Below are positions 39,574-52,200 of a DNA stretch of 64,000 nucleotides, in pieces (within the stretch, counting starts at the first letter, position 1; the number at the start of each line of letters is the position of its first letter). Source of the stretch: Tetrahymena thermophila SB210 (Eukaryota; Ciliophora; Oligohymenophorea; Hymenostomatida; Tetrahymenidae); assembly GCF_000189635.1 (NCBI RefSeq), contig NW_002476434.1, positions 620,001-684,000 on the forward strand, written 5' to 3'. The notes beneath the pieces were generated by a model that saw only the letters and a list, made by a program, of their open reading frames with translations, had not been told where the DNA came from and did no database searches. The position numbers and the translations under genes were made by a program.

Positions 39574-42500
39574 ATGAAAAATATCATTTTTAAAATATCA
39601 AGCCTTGCTGTTCTTTTAACTATAGTTTTAGGAGGTAGACTCTTTGCTACTTTTACAAATTTGAATATTTATCTTTATATTTATTAAATAAAAAAATAGA
39701 TATTGTATTATTATATGAAGATATTGTTTATAATCTTTCATCTCTTGGATGGACTAACTTCAAAACTTTAACAACTTTTAAAGCTTTAAAGGAATCGGAA
39801 AATGGTTGCTTAGGTCCTTACGATAAGTACACTAAATCTATTTAAAAGACTTTTGGAGGTAGTTTTCCTCCACATTGGAGTATTAGCTTTGATCTATTTG
39901 TTTATTAAATGGGTGATTGGGATACCAATGAATTTGTAAGTGTAAGCTTAGATGGAGTTGTTGTTGGTACAGCTAATAAAATAGGTACCTGTGATATTGA
40001 TTATCAAAATGGGTTCTATGTAAATGATTAATTAGTGATATTTCATATTAATACAACACATACAGCACCATAAGCACTCATTAATGTATAGCATAATTTG
40101 AAATACTCTGATGCTATTGAATGGCTTTGCTTTAATGATATTAGGATGTGGATAGATACATGTGATGAAACATGTGCTTCTTGTAGTGGTCCAGCTCCTA
40201 ATTAATGCACAAGCTGCCCTACTGGCGCAACTTTGAATGCAGGTAAATGTACTTGCCCTGCAGGCTAATATGGTTCTAATTATTAATGTGTAACCTGTCC
40301 AGCTGGGTAATTAATTATTACTTTACTATTTTTAATTTCTTAGCTAGAAATTTAATAAGAATAAAGTAAGCTAATGACTTTATATTTATCATAAAATATT
40401 CAAAAATTGTTATTACTTATCCAAAAAAATACTTTCCTACTCAAATTATGACATATTTATTTATTATTTTTTTAATAGAAATTTATAACGTTAAATATTA
40501 TATTAATTTATTTGAGTAATAGAACATTAATTAAATTTTTCTTTCTTCCAAAGCTAAATTATTATTTTCATATATTTAGGACTTGGGCTGACACTAATTT
40601 AAATAAATGTGTTCCTGCATGCGTTGCTGGGTAAAATTCTTGTAACGTCTGTAAAGATTAAAGATCATGCGATTAATGCAGTGGAGGAAAAGTCAGTTTC
40701 AAAGGTGATTGCATAAATAGCTGTCCTTTTTTTTATGATTTAAATGCTGGTGCTTGTTAACCACTAGAAAAAAGCTTTCTGAGTATTAAACTAGTTTAAA
40801 ACTAGTTAATAATTTATTTTTGTTTATTTTTATAGGAGGACAAACTATTTATTAAGGCTTAGATGGAATTATTGATTAAACTAGTGCAGCCCCGTTTACT
40901 TTTAGCTTCACAAAACACCATAATCCTAATTAGAATTTCTATGTTTGCAGTAATGGTGTTAGGATGTTAGGAGGTTTTGATGTAACTGGATGTAAAATTT
41001 TTAAATAAAATATAAAAAATTGATATTAATTTTTTCTCTTTGCTTGAATAGCTGGTAATTTTATCTATTATAAATCTGGTACAATTCCATATCATTGGAA
41101 ACTAAGAATTAAAGTAAAAGTAATTTACATGGATTCATGGGATAGTGAATATTTCTACTTGAAAGTTGATGGGAAAGCAATTATTTCTGATAAAAAAGAT
41201 TTATCAGATTTTTCAGTTAATTTTTGTGGAGCAGCTAATAAAAGTTGGAATGATTAGATAATTGAATATGACATAACTGTAAATCATAGTGGAACGTCAT
41301 TCATTTTAGGATTTGAAACTAATTTAGATGAAAGTGTAACTAACGAATCATTCGGAATTTCTCATTTGATTACTGTAATTGATCTGTGTCCAAACTAATT
41401 ATGCACAACATGCACTGATAAGATTTGTTTAACATGTATAAATGGGGCATTTTTAGATAGCACAAGTATTTGTGTAACAACATGCCCAGACGGAACTTTT
41501 GGAAATATTTAAACTGGAAAATGTGAAAGTAAAATTTATTCATAATTTTAATAATAATTATTGCTTTTAATTTTATCAATAAATTTTTATTTAATTCATT
41601 TTTTTTATCAAATATTAAGCTTGCAGTCCAGTATGTGTAACTTGTAAAGACTCTGCTAATAATTGTTCAGCTTGCTAGCCTGCCAGAGGACCTAAAGCTG
41701 TTCTTCCAGATTGTGCTTGCTAGTCAAACGAGTATGAAAACCCTCCAGATCCAACTTGTAAATGTAAGCTATTTGAATTTTATTATGAAAAACTAATACA
41801 TAAAATATAATTTTTATGAATTAATACAAATACTTTATTTGTTCTTTATATTAGAATGCTCATATAAATGCTTAACATGTACTTCAATTGATTCAAATTG
41901 CACTACATGTGCTGCTAATAGACCTAAAACTCCCTCCTGTAATTGTGATGATGGAACTTTTGAATAAGATAATTAAAATCCTGTATGTGGAAGTAAATTT
42001 AAAAATATATTTTATTAATTTCTCAATTCGAAAAAAATAATAGTATGTGATAAAAAGTGTTCAACTTGCTCTGGAAAAGCAGATAATTGCTTAACATGTA
42101 AAGGAAATAGAATTAAAGCTCCTAAATGCATATGTCCAGAAGGTACATTCGATGATGGAGTCAGTTTAAATTGCATTCGTAAATTTTGAAATAAGTCTAT
42201 TGAATTTTTATTTAAATTTTTCTAAAAGCATGTAATCCAAAATGCAGGACTTGTTCAGGAAATCCAGATAATTGCACTTCTTGTAGTTCAAATAGGGCCA
42301 TGCCTGATTGCACCTGTCCTTCAGATAAGTATGATGATGGTTCTCCTGTTTGCAAAGGTATTACATATAGAATTATACCTATTTTTTTATGTATTAATAA
42401 CATATTTTTTTTTTCATTAGTCTGTTCTTACTAGTGTGCTACTTGTGCTGGAAGTGCCAATAATTGTACTTCTTGTGCCGGAAACAGATTACCTCAAACT

Positions 42501-45500
42501 CCTTAATGTCCTTGTCCCTCCAATTATAATGATGCTGGATATGCTAATTGTGTTGGTAAATTTTTATAAAAATGTATTGTATTGAAACAAAAAAAATAAA
42601 ATAATTAGTTTGTGATCCAAAATGTAATACATGCTCTACAGATTCTAAAAATTGTGTAACTTGTGCAGCTAATAGAACATAAAATCCACCTTTTTGTACT
42701 TGTCCTACTGGAACATATGAAAATGACAAGGCTAATTGCCCATGTAAATAAAACATTAAATTGAATAATTTTTAAGGCTTATTAACAAAACAGCATGTAG
42801 TTACAAATGCAGTAGTTGTGATAAAGCTGATAATAATTGTACATAATGCTCACATGACACTCGTACTAATGCTCCTACTTGTGATTGTAAGGATGGGTAT
42901 TTTGATAAAGGCACAATAGATTGCGGAGGTATTTATTTACAAATCCTAAAAATGCTTCAATTTAAAATTTTTTTTATCAAATAGTCTGTCCTAAAAAGTG
43001 TGTTAATTGCAAATCTCAGACAGAATGCACAGTATGCTCAACAAATAGTACATTTTTTAATTTTATTTTTATTAACTTAATTTCCCCTTAATTAAGGATC
43101 AAACCCACCATAGTGCAGTTGCAATGATGGATTTTATGAAGACTCAAATGGAGAATGCAGAGGTATTTATAACTTGTTAAATTTATTTTATTTACAAATT
43201 CATAATAACTTTTATACCATTAGCTTGCCACCCTAATTGTACTAGATGCACCGGGCCTGGACCAAATCAATGTCAAACATGTGCAGGAAACAGAATAGAT
43301 TTCCCAACTTGTAAATGCCCATTAGGCACATACGATGATGGAAATCCAACTTGCCCTAAATGCAACTCTGCATGCACATCTTGCTCAGGCCCCTCAGTTA
43401 ATGATTGTACATCTTGTTCTGGAAATAAAATATATGATTCTTCTTCAAATAAATGTGTTTGCCCAAAAAACACTTATGATTTAGGAATTGGATATTTCTG
43501 TGCATGTAAAAATACAAATTCGATTAGCAGTTTGCTTAAAATTTTTTATTAAAAGAATGTAACATTTTCTGCGATGGATGTTAAGGAAGCCCAAATAATT
43601 GCATAAAATGTGCTGGAGGCCGCATAGGCTTCCCTTCTTGCAATTAATGTCCAGATGGAGCATTTGATAATGGAGGTCTTACATGCTCTAGTAAACCAAT
43701 AAATTAAAATTAATGATCTAAACTTAATATATATTTATTTTTAAAAAATAGAATGCAATACTAATGTATGTTCAACATGCTCATAATCTGCTTCTAATTG
43801 TACATCTTGTGCTCCAGGTAGAATTAATCCTCCTCAATGTACATGTTTACCAGGTACATTTGATAATGGAATAAGTTGTGAAAGTAAATTTTACTTTTAT
43901 TTTTATTTTATATTTACAAATAATTTTTTATAAAGCATGCGATCCAATCTGCAGCTCTTGTGATAAATCAAAGTAAAACTGTACTCAATGTATTGCAGGA
44001 CGAAGTGGGGTAATTATTTTATTTTTTTTATATGTTATCAATATAAATAACTAATAAAATAAATAGGCTCCTTATTGTGGATGTAACGAAGGAACTTATG
44101 ATGATGGAGTTAATATAGCTTGTTAAAGTAAATATTTAATTTAATTAAATAATATATAAATTCTATTAATTAATATATAGAATGCCCTAACTAATGTTAG
44201 ACTTGTTCTGGATCTAACTCTTGCACATAATGTAGAGGTGACAGAATAAACTTGCCTAGTTGCTAGTGCCCCTATGGAAAATTTGATGATGGTGTAAGCG
44301 AAATGTGCAGAGGTATGAAATATATCTAATTTTTAAGGAAAACTTAATATTTTAAAAATAATAAAAGATTGCAATCCAAGATGTGGGTCATGTTAAGGAA
44401 CAAGTGATAATTGCACTACATGTTAAGGAAATAGAGTTAATTTCCCTACATGTTAATGTCCTGATGGGTTTTATGAAACAGGAGATTTTATTTGTGCTCC
44501 ATGCGATAAAAAATGTGGATCTTGCTCTGGATCACCTACCAACTGTCTGACATGTTCTGGAAAAAAAATAAATCCACCAGACTGTTCATGCCCTAATTAA
44601 ACCTATTATGATTTAGTTTTAAAAGATTGTTCACGTAGATTTATCCTTTAAATTTAATAATTAAATACATATTTTTTAAATTGTAAAATAAAGGTTGTTT
44701 CCCTACATGCTAAACTTGCACTGGAAAGTTCCCTAATTAATGCTTGTTGTGTTTACCTGGTTTTATCATGAGAGATGGAATGTGTTAGGGTGAAGTGGGC
44801 ACCTATGTTGATTATGAATCTAATTAAATAAAAAATTGTAATTTTACATGTTAAGAATGTGAGAGTAAATAAGATAGATGCATTAAATGTGATAGTTCAA
44901 AGAAAAGAATATTATTAAATAATTCTTGTATTTGTATGGAAGGATATACTGAAAATGAACTAAAATAATGTACTCCTATCGTTAACCCTGTTGAAAACAG
45001 TAATATATCTTATGTTTGTGTTTTGATACAGAATTAATTATTAAATTTATTATCTTAAAGGATGTATTTTACCAAATGTTGGATTTGGTATTTATTAAGA
45101 TTAATCATGTGTATGCCCTGATGGATAGTTCCTCATTGAAAGTTCTGGAAGATGTGCAGCCTGTCCTTCAAGTGATTGTATATTTTAATTTCTTTTATAT
45201 TAATCAAATAAATCAATAAATTTTATTCAAAGGTAAAACTTGCAATGCTTCATCTTGCTTAACATGCCAAGATGGGTATGAGCTAAATGCTAAGGGATTT
45301 TGCTTTAAAAGAGTTACAGATTAATCAGCATAAATTGTGCTATTCATTTTCTGCGGTTTAGCTTTAAGTTTTGCTTTTAGTGCAGCTTTAGTTTACTTTT
45401 TAAGGGGATAATATAAATTCTTTAAAATAAAAATAATTCCATAAACATCTAAAAATAATACTAGTGCTGTTTTAGAGGCATCTACAGTAAAACTTCAAGA

Positions 45501-45534
45501 ATAATAATCGTTATCAATAATTAATAACATATGA
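39574..45534 (+). CDS. Secreted/type I membrane protein with two beta-rich modules and ~19 furin-like Cys repeats, copy A (1461 aa, 24 exons)
   Basis: Exons: 39574-39634, 39700-40306, 40580-40782, 40836-40991, 41052-41528, 41620-41763, 41855-41992, 42044-42178, 42229-42357, 42421-42555, 42609-42743, 42794-42928, 42985-43047, 43097-43162, 43224-43505, 43556-43690, 43752-43883, 43936-44009, 44067-44127, 44181-44312, 44368-44634, 44694-44999, 45061-45171, 45233-45534. They total 1462 codons and close at TGA. A signal peptide (MKNIIFKISSLAVLLTIVLG) is followed by two related beta-rich modules (MGDWDTNEFVSVSLDG; MDSWDSEYFYLKVDG). Then come repeats of the form C-x3-C-x2-C...C-x2-C...R-x3-P-x-C-x-C-P-x-G-x-Y-D-D-G...C, as in furin-like/growth-factor-receptor Cys-rich domains. 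One TM (IVLFIFCGLALSFAFSAALVYF) and a ~50-residue tail end it. A surface adhesin or receptor is likely; the ligand is unknown. Confidence 0.88.
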
Positions 45535-46000
45535 TCAAACAATAAATAAATAATAGCAAAAAAAATATTACTAAATATTTTAAATATTTTAAATAAAAAA
45601 TTAAATTATAATATCACCTTTATAATAATTTACTAAAATAAAATCTATTTTTTATAACTATTTGATGTTAAGTAAAAATAAGTTATTTTAATTGCATGAA
45701 ATGAAATAATCTTTTTATTAATTTATTTAGGTTTACTCTTATTTTAAACTCATATTTAATATAAATGATGAATTAAATTTCTTTGATCTAAAAAAAAGAA
45801 TTTTGAATTATGAAAAAGATTTAAAATATTTTTTAAGTATTTTTAATTCAAATAATTAAGAGTTATCTTTAAAAGAAGTAAATATTAAATTTATATTTGT
45901 CTCAAATAAAATCTAAAAGCAAAAAAAAAAAAATTATAATACAAGAAAATGATAACTTTATAGAATTGTAAGTTGTAATTTTGTTTGTGTTTCATAAGGA
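45535..46000. other. 3' flank of Cys-rich gene A
   Basis: AT-rich non-coding sequence homologous to 55192-55650 after copy B (shared TTTAGGTTTACT and GAATTTTGA blocks). It lies between convergent features: the Cys-rich gene and the antigen remnant on the other strand. Confidence 0.6.
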
Positions 46001-46240
46001 GATTAGCATCATGTCATTGTTGATTCTACATATATAATATTAGCCTGGATGAAGCAAAAATTACATTCCGAATCAGTTCAAGTATTTGTTCCTGAATAGC
46101 AATCGAAGCAAGTTGATGATTTAGAATCATATTAAAAAGCTATGCCTCTAGCTACAGAAGAATTAGCACACTCACATGATGAGACTTAACAATAAAAAAC
46201 ACACTTATTTGAACCATTATACCTATATTTTCCGGATTCT
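46000..46240 (-). pseudogene. Truncated remnant of a Cys-rich surface-antigen-like gene
   Basis: Read on the minus strand, about 50 codons resemble the 3' part of the longer remnant at 55660-56905 (YRYNGSNKCVFYCQVSSC, then YDSKSSTCFDCYSGTNT) and then meet an in-frame TGA at 46079-46077. Upstream coding sequence is missing: homology to the longer copy ends at about 46240, which therefore marks a duplication breakpoint. The spaced CxxC and C...C pairs recall ciliate immobilisation (surface) antigens, but the fragment is too short for a firm family call. Confidence 0.6.
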
Positions 46241-47037
46241 TATTCTTCTACCAAATTATTCTTATAATTGTTTAATTTAATGATTATAATATTATTTGAA
46301 AATACTTTATATTTTTAATTAAATATCAAGATTGCTTTTTTGAACTTTATTTTTTGCTATTATCTGAAATTAATTTAGATTTATGTTTCATCAAAAATAA
46401 TATCTAAAATTATTTTTTAATCATCAAAACTGTTAAAATATCTATGCTGACATCTTTACTCATTAATTTACTAAATTGCTTAAAATGATTACTTTATAAA
46501 ATATTTTTTAATAATTTCATTTCATTTTTAATTTTTTATTTATCTTTTTTAATCAGTTCATAATTTTTTTACTAATTATTCCTCATATATTTAAAAATTT
46601 TGATGTAAAAAAATTATTTATTTTTGAAATTATAATAAATTAAATTATTAATTAATTATAATTTTATTATAAAATATCAAAATCAGATTTTTTAATAAAT
46701 AACTAAAAAATCTATTTCATAATAAGTGACATCCAAACGATGAAATTTTTGAATAGCATCTTGCTATACATAATTAAATTTTTTTGAAAGTATTGTTTTT
46801 TATAATAAAATTATAATTTTAGAAATACAAATTAATTTAAGCTATTTTAAATAAATTTTTAAATTTACTTAATTATTAAGGATATTTCAATTTAAAAGTA
46901 ATTATTAAAAGAAAAAATGCTAAATTAAACAATTTGCTCCAATCAGAAATGGAAATTACAAAAATTATATAAATATGTTTGAAGCATACCTCAATTTTAG
47001 GAGCATTTCAAACTTAAATATTATTTGAATTTAAAAA
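46241..47037. other. Junction region between unit A and unit B
   Basis: AT-rich non-coding DNA. The first ~550 bases match neither unit as far as I can see by eye; from about 46790 the sequence is homologous to the helicase upstream region (33540-33798). No coding sequence. Confidence 0.55.
46939..46946 (+). promoter_or_regulatory. Retained CCAATCAG element, unit B
   Basis: Exact CCAATCAG in the conserved block that precedes the helicase in unit A; here it lies about 100 bases before the truncated helicase tail. Probably a relic, though it could still drive transcription of the pseudogene. Confidence 0.4.
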
Positions 47038-47460
47038 CAAATGTTAAATTTTAAAAAGACTTCTCTAATTTTTACTGCATATAGAGGATAATTGGAAGAA
47101 GGTTTTGATCTAAGTGACTCTATAGTGTGTCCTACTTGTTGGAGTGCCTCTGTGGAATATCTCAGATTATTAATTTATTTGCAAGGAAAAGAATGTTGAG
47201 TTAGTGCTAAAGTTGGATCCTAATGAATTGAATGGTCAATAAAGCAAGTAATAAAATATGTTAACCTAGCAGCTAGTATAAGACATAGATATGACTGAAG
47301 AAGCATCTTTTTTATCTATGAATTATTTGATCAAGTCTTCATCCAAAAAACTTTAAAAAATATATATCAAAGTGGATTCTTATGGGTGAAAATAAATAAT
47401 AAAATTACGTAGAGGCCTATAAACAGTTTTTAGCAAAAAATTCTAATTATTAAAGTCTAA
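47038..47460 (+). pseudogene. Helicase C-terminal relic, unit B
   Basis: Matches 37336-37760 of the intact helicase. The N-terminal ~1115 codons are deleted; upstream non-coding sequence joins directly to the tail at a short TTTAA/AAACAA-like match. Frame is broken at least twice: a 5-base loss at 47120-47130 (helicase ...CTCTTTAGCAAGGTGTG becomes CTCTATAGTGTG) and a 5-base gain near 47222-47236 that is shared with unit C. Motif VI residues are altered. No functional helicase can be made from it. Confidence 0.85.
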
Positions 47461-49242
47461 GAAAAATTAATGAAAAATGTACACAGAAAAGATTCTTTGT
47501 TTCCAGATTAAATCTTAATATTTTAATTTACTTTTTTTAATTATTTAGTAAACTTTATATTAATAATTATTCATGTTAATTAACCCCACTCAATGACTTT
47601 AATAAATTAATAAAGTATAACTCATTTATAACCATATAAATATAAAATAATCTATCTTTATTGTCATTATCATTAGGAAATATATTAATGAAAGATATTT
47701 GTTAAAAAGAGAAGCTAAAAAGTGTACTTTTTTTACATAATTCAATAGTAATAATAATATCATAATAATAATGTCATTTCTTTTTTCATCAAATTAAGTT
47801 TATCTTTCATATTTAATTTTAATAAAATATAAAATCAATCAATTCCATTTCAATATAAATTTTTAAGTCAGACCATTATATAAATTTTCTTAAATTTTTA
47901 CAATTTTTTTAAGCAAATTGAAATGTAAATTGGGAAAAATTATTAAAATTGAGAGTAATATTATCACTTTTTCTTATTAATAAATATAATTGTAAAAGAA
48001 ATATTATTAATAAGTCATGTGTGACTGTCCGTCGGTATTTTCCTCAAAGTGAAAAACGATGATCATTAAATCACTAAAATCTAATCAAATTAAATTTTTT
48101 TATCCTATTTCATTTTTATTTACAAGTTTAAGTTATTAAGAAAATTTATAGTCAGTGATAAAATAAACAAATTTATTACAAATTAAATAAGTTTTATTCT
48201 TTATTTTTTCTTAATACAGAATAAATGCAAATAAAAATAACATAAAATAAAATTTTTTTATGTTGCTTAAGTATTTAACTTTTAATATAAATTACTAGAT
48301 AGAATTTAAATGCATCATAAATAATACATTTTTTAAAATCTATAAAATTTCTTTCATTTTTTATTAAATTAGTTTTAAAATAATTCACCCTTATATTTAG
48401 AATAAATAAATTGTCTTTTAAATTAAAAAACCTAAAATTTATGAAGTTGTAAAGGTAAATAGTATTTGAACAGATTTGGGTTTTAATTAATAATATCATC
48501 AATAATATTTGATTAATTTAGGATAATAAATTTTGATTTAAAATTTACCATTAAAATAAAATAAAAATAAAAACAATAATATGTTTTCTGTTATTTAATT
48601 GCAATAAGATATTATTGTATTTAAAAATAATATATTCTTTTAATTTATAAATAACGGAATAAAATTAACTAAATCTGTAAAAATTTATTTAAACAAAAAT
48701 TAAATTCTATTTTATAAATTTTTAAATTTCTATCCTGTCTATCTACAAAAATGGGTGATTATAAAGAATGTATTAAAGAAATAAGGATTTATTGAATGTT
48801 TTGTGAATGAATGATTTATCACGAAAAATAATTAAATAATAATTATAAGTTATACAAATAAAATAAACAATAACCAGATTATGTATAATTTATTCGCTTT
48901 ACATTCGATTCATATATTACCAGATTGTCTATGAAGCAAATAGAATTTAATATTTAAATTGAATGGAGTAAAACTTGAGTTTTGAATAATTAATTAAAAA
49001 TGTAATCAATATTTATTTATATTGCTACAACTTTTAATTGGTTTGTATGGAAATTATAAAATGTAATTATTTGTCATGATTTATGTCATTTAGGAAAAGT
49101 ATAATTCGCTTGTTTACATTCAAAAATTTGTTTGATGTTGACTAATCAAATCAAATTTTTGTAAATAATTAGTAACAATAATTTGGAAAAAATAATCCAA
49201 AGCCTAAAAAAGACAAAAAAAATATTTTAAATTAAATTTTTA
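47461..49242. other. Intergenic region upstream of Cys-rich gene B
   Basis: Homologous to 37761-39573 and 58291-60052. Closer to unit C than to unit A in places (for example ATCATTAAATCACTAAAATC is shared only with C). No coding sequence or RNA gene is seen. Confidence 0.6.
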
Positions 49243-52200
49243 ATGACAAATATTATTTTTAAAATATCAAGCCTTGCTGTTCTTTTAACTATAGTTTTAG
49301 GAGGTATACTCTTTGCTTTTTTTACAAGTTTGAATATTTAACTTTATATTTATTAAATAAAAAAAAAGATATTGTATTATTATATGAAGATATTGTTTAT
49401 AATCTTTCATCTCTTGGATGGACTAACTTCAAAACTCTATCAAGCTTTACAGCTTTGAAGGAATCAGAAAATGGTTGCTTAGGTCCTTACGATAAGTATA
49501 CTAAATCTGCTTAAAAGACTTTTGGAGGTAGTTTTCTTCCACATTGGAGTATTAGCTTTGATCTATTTGCTTATTAAATGGGTGATTGGGATAGCAGTGA
49601 ATTTGTAAGTGTTAGCTTAGATGGTGTAGTTGTTGGTACAGCTAATAAAATAGGTAGTTGCGATATTGATTATCAAAATGGATTTTATGTAAATGATTAA
49701 TTAGTTATATTTCATATTAACACTACTCATACAGCTACATCAGCAGTGATTAAAGTATAACATAATTTGAAATACTCTGATGCTATTGAATGGCTTTGCT
49801 TTAATGATATTAGGATGTGGATTGATACATGTGATGAAACATGTGCTTCTTGTAATGGTCCAGCTCCTAATTAATGCACAAGCTGCCCTACAGGCGCAAC
49901 TTTGAATGCAGGTAAATGTACTTGCCCTGCAGGTTAATATGGCTCTAATTATTAATGTGTAACCTGTCCAGCTGGGTAATTAATTATTGCTTTAATATTT
50001 TTAATTTTTAGCTAGAAATTTAATAAGTATAAAGTAAGTTAATCACTTTTTATCAGAAAATTTTCAAAAATTGTTTCTACTTATCATTAAAAAATTTTCT
50101 TCTAAGATTAACATATATTTACTTTTTTTAATAGATTCGAATAACACTTAAAATTATTTTAATTTATTTGAGTAATAAAACATTAATCAAACCACTCTTT
50201 CTTCCAAAGCTAAATTATTATTTTCATATTTAGGACTTGGGCTGACTCTAATTTAAATAAATGCGTTCCTGCATGTATTGCTGGGTAAAATTCTTGTAGT
50301 GTATGTAAAGATTAAAGATCATGCGATTAATGCAGTGGAGGAAAAGTAAGTTACAAAGGTGATTGCATAAATAGCTGTCCCTTTTTTTATGATTCAAGTG
50401 CTGGTACTTGTTAACCGCTTGAAAAAAGCTTTCCGAGTATTAAATTAGTTTAAAACTATAATAGTGAATAATTTATTTTTGTTAATTTATAAAGGAGGAC
50501 AAACTATTTATTAGGGCTTAGATGGAATTATTGATTAAACTAGTGCAGCTCCGTTTACTTTTAGCTTTACGAAACACCATAATCCTAATTAGAATTTCTA
50601 TGTTTGCAGTAATGGTGTTAGGATGCTTGGAGGCTTTGATGTAACTGGATGTAAATTTTTTTTATTAAAATAAATAAAATATTTTTATAATTTTTTTTCT
50701 TTGCTTGAATAGCTGGTAATTTTATCTATTATAAATCTGGAACAATTCCATATCATTGGAAACTTAGAATTAAAGTAAAAGTAATTTACCTAGATTCATG
50801 GGATAGTGAATATTTCTACTTGAAAGTTGATGGGAAAGCAGTTATATCTGATAGAAAAGATGCATCCGATTTTTCAGTTAATTTTTGTGGAGGAGCAAAC
50901 AAAGGTTGGAAAGATTAGATAGTTGAATATGATACAACTATAAATCACAGTGGAACTTCATTCATTTTAGGATTTGAAACTAATTTAGATGAAAGTGTAA
51001 CAAACGAATCCTTCGGAATTTCCAATTTGATAGCTGTAATTGATTTGTGTCCAAACTAATTATGCACAACGTGTACTGATAAGATTTGTTTAACATGTGT
51101 AAATGGTGCATTTTTAGATAGTACAAGTATCTGCGTAACAACATGCCCAGACGGAACTTTTGGAAATATTTAAACTGGAAAATGTGAAAGTAAAAATTTA
51201 TTCATAATTTCAATAATAATAATAACAATTGCTTTTAATTTTATCAAACTTTATTTAATTCATATTTACCAAAAAATTAGAATGTAGTCCTGTATGTTTA
51301 ACTTGTAAAGACTCTCCTAAAAATTGTACAGCTTGCTAACCTGCCAGAGGGCCTAAAGCTGTTCTTCCAGATTGTGCTTGCTAGTCAAACGAGTATGAAA
51401 ACCCTCCAGATCCAACTTGCAAATGTAAATTTTTTGCATCTTATTATGAAAAATTATTTATTTTCTAAATTTATAAAAATACTTTATTTGTTCTTTTTAT
51501 TATTAGAATGCTCATATAAATGCTTAACATGTACTTCAATTGTTTCAAATTGTACTACTTGTGCTGCTAATAGACCTAAAACTCCCTCCTGCAATTGTGG
51601 CGATGGAACTTTTGAATAAGATAATTAAAACCCTGTATGTGGAAGTAAAATTAAAAATATAATTTATTAATTTCTCAATTAAAAAAAAATAATAGTATGC
51701 GATAAAAAATGTTCGACTTGTTTTGGAAAAGCAGATAATTGCTTAACATGTAAAGGAAATAGAATTAAAGCTCCTAAATGCATATGCCCAGAAGGTACAT
51801 TCGATGATGGAGTCAGTTTAAATTGCATTCGTAAATTTTGAAATAAGTCTATTGAATTTTTATTTAAATGTTTCTAAAAGCATGTAATCCAAAGTGCAGA
51901 ACTTGTTCAGGGAATCCAGATAATTGCACTTCTTGTAGTTCAAATAGAGCCATGCCTGATTGTACCTGTCCTGCAGATAAATATGATGATGGTTCTCCAG
52001 TTTGCAAAGGTATTACATTGAGAATTATACCTATTATTTTATGTTTTATAAATTATTATTATCTTTTTAAATAGTTTGTTCTTACTAATGTGCTACTTGT
52101 GCTGGAAGTGCCAATAATTGTACCTCTTGTGCTGGAAATAGATTACCTCAAACTCCTTAATGTCCTTGTCCCTCCAATTATAATGATGCTGGATATGCTA

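Larger units (their letters stand above)
33270..46240. repeat. Segmental duplication unit A (full-length helicase + Cys-rich gene + antigen remnant)
   Basis: The most complete of three homologous units. Homology to unit B runs from about 33540 to 33798 and 37334 to 46240; homology to unit C begins further upstream, near 33270. The block 33798-37333, most of the helicase gene, is absent from B and C. Boundaries are judged by eye and are good to a few tens of bases. Confidence 0.85.

Noticed and set aside
43273..43473. Minus-strand open frame opposite the Cys-rich exon, repeated at 52936-53136 and 63728-63928
   Set aside because: It is the antisense shadow of a conserved repeat exon; its conservation follows from the sense strand.
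45010..45030. Donors GTTTGT or GTGTTT for the third-last exon of copy A, which would create a TGA at the splice junction
   Set aside because: The GTAATATATC donor ten bases upstream keeps phase 1, matches other introns and gives an intact frame in both A and B.
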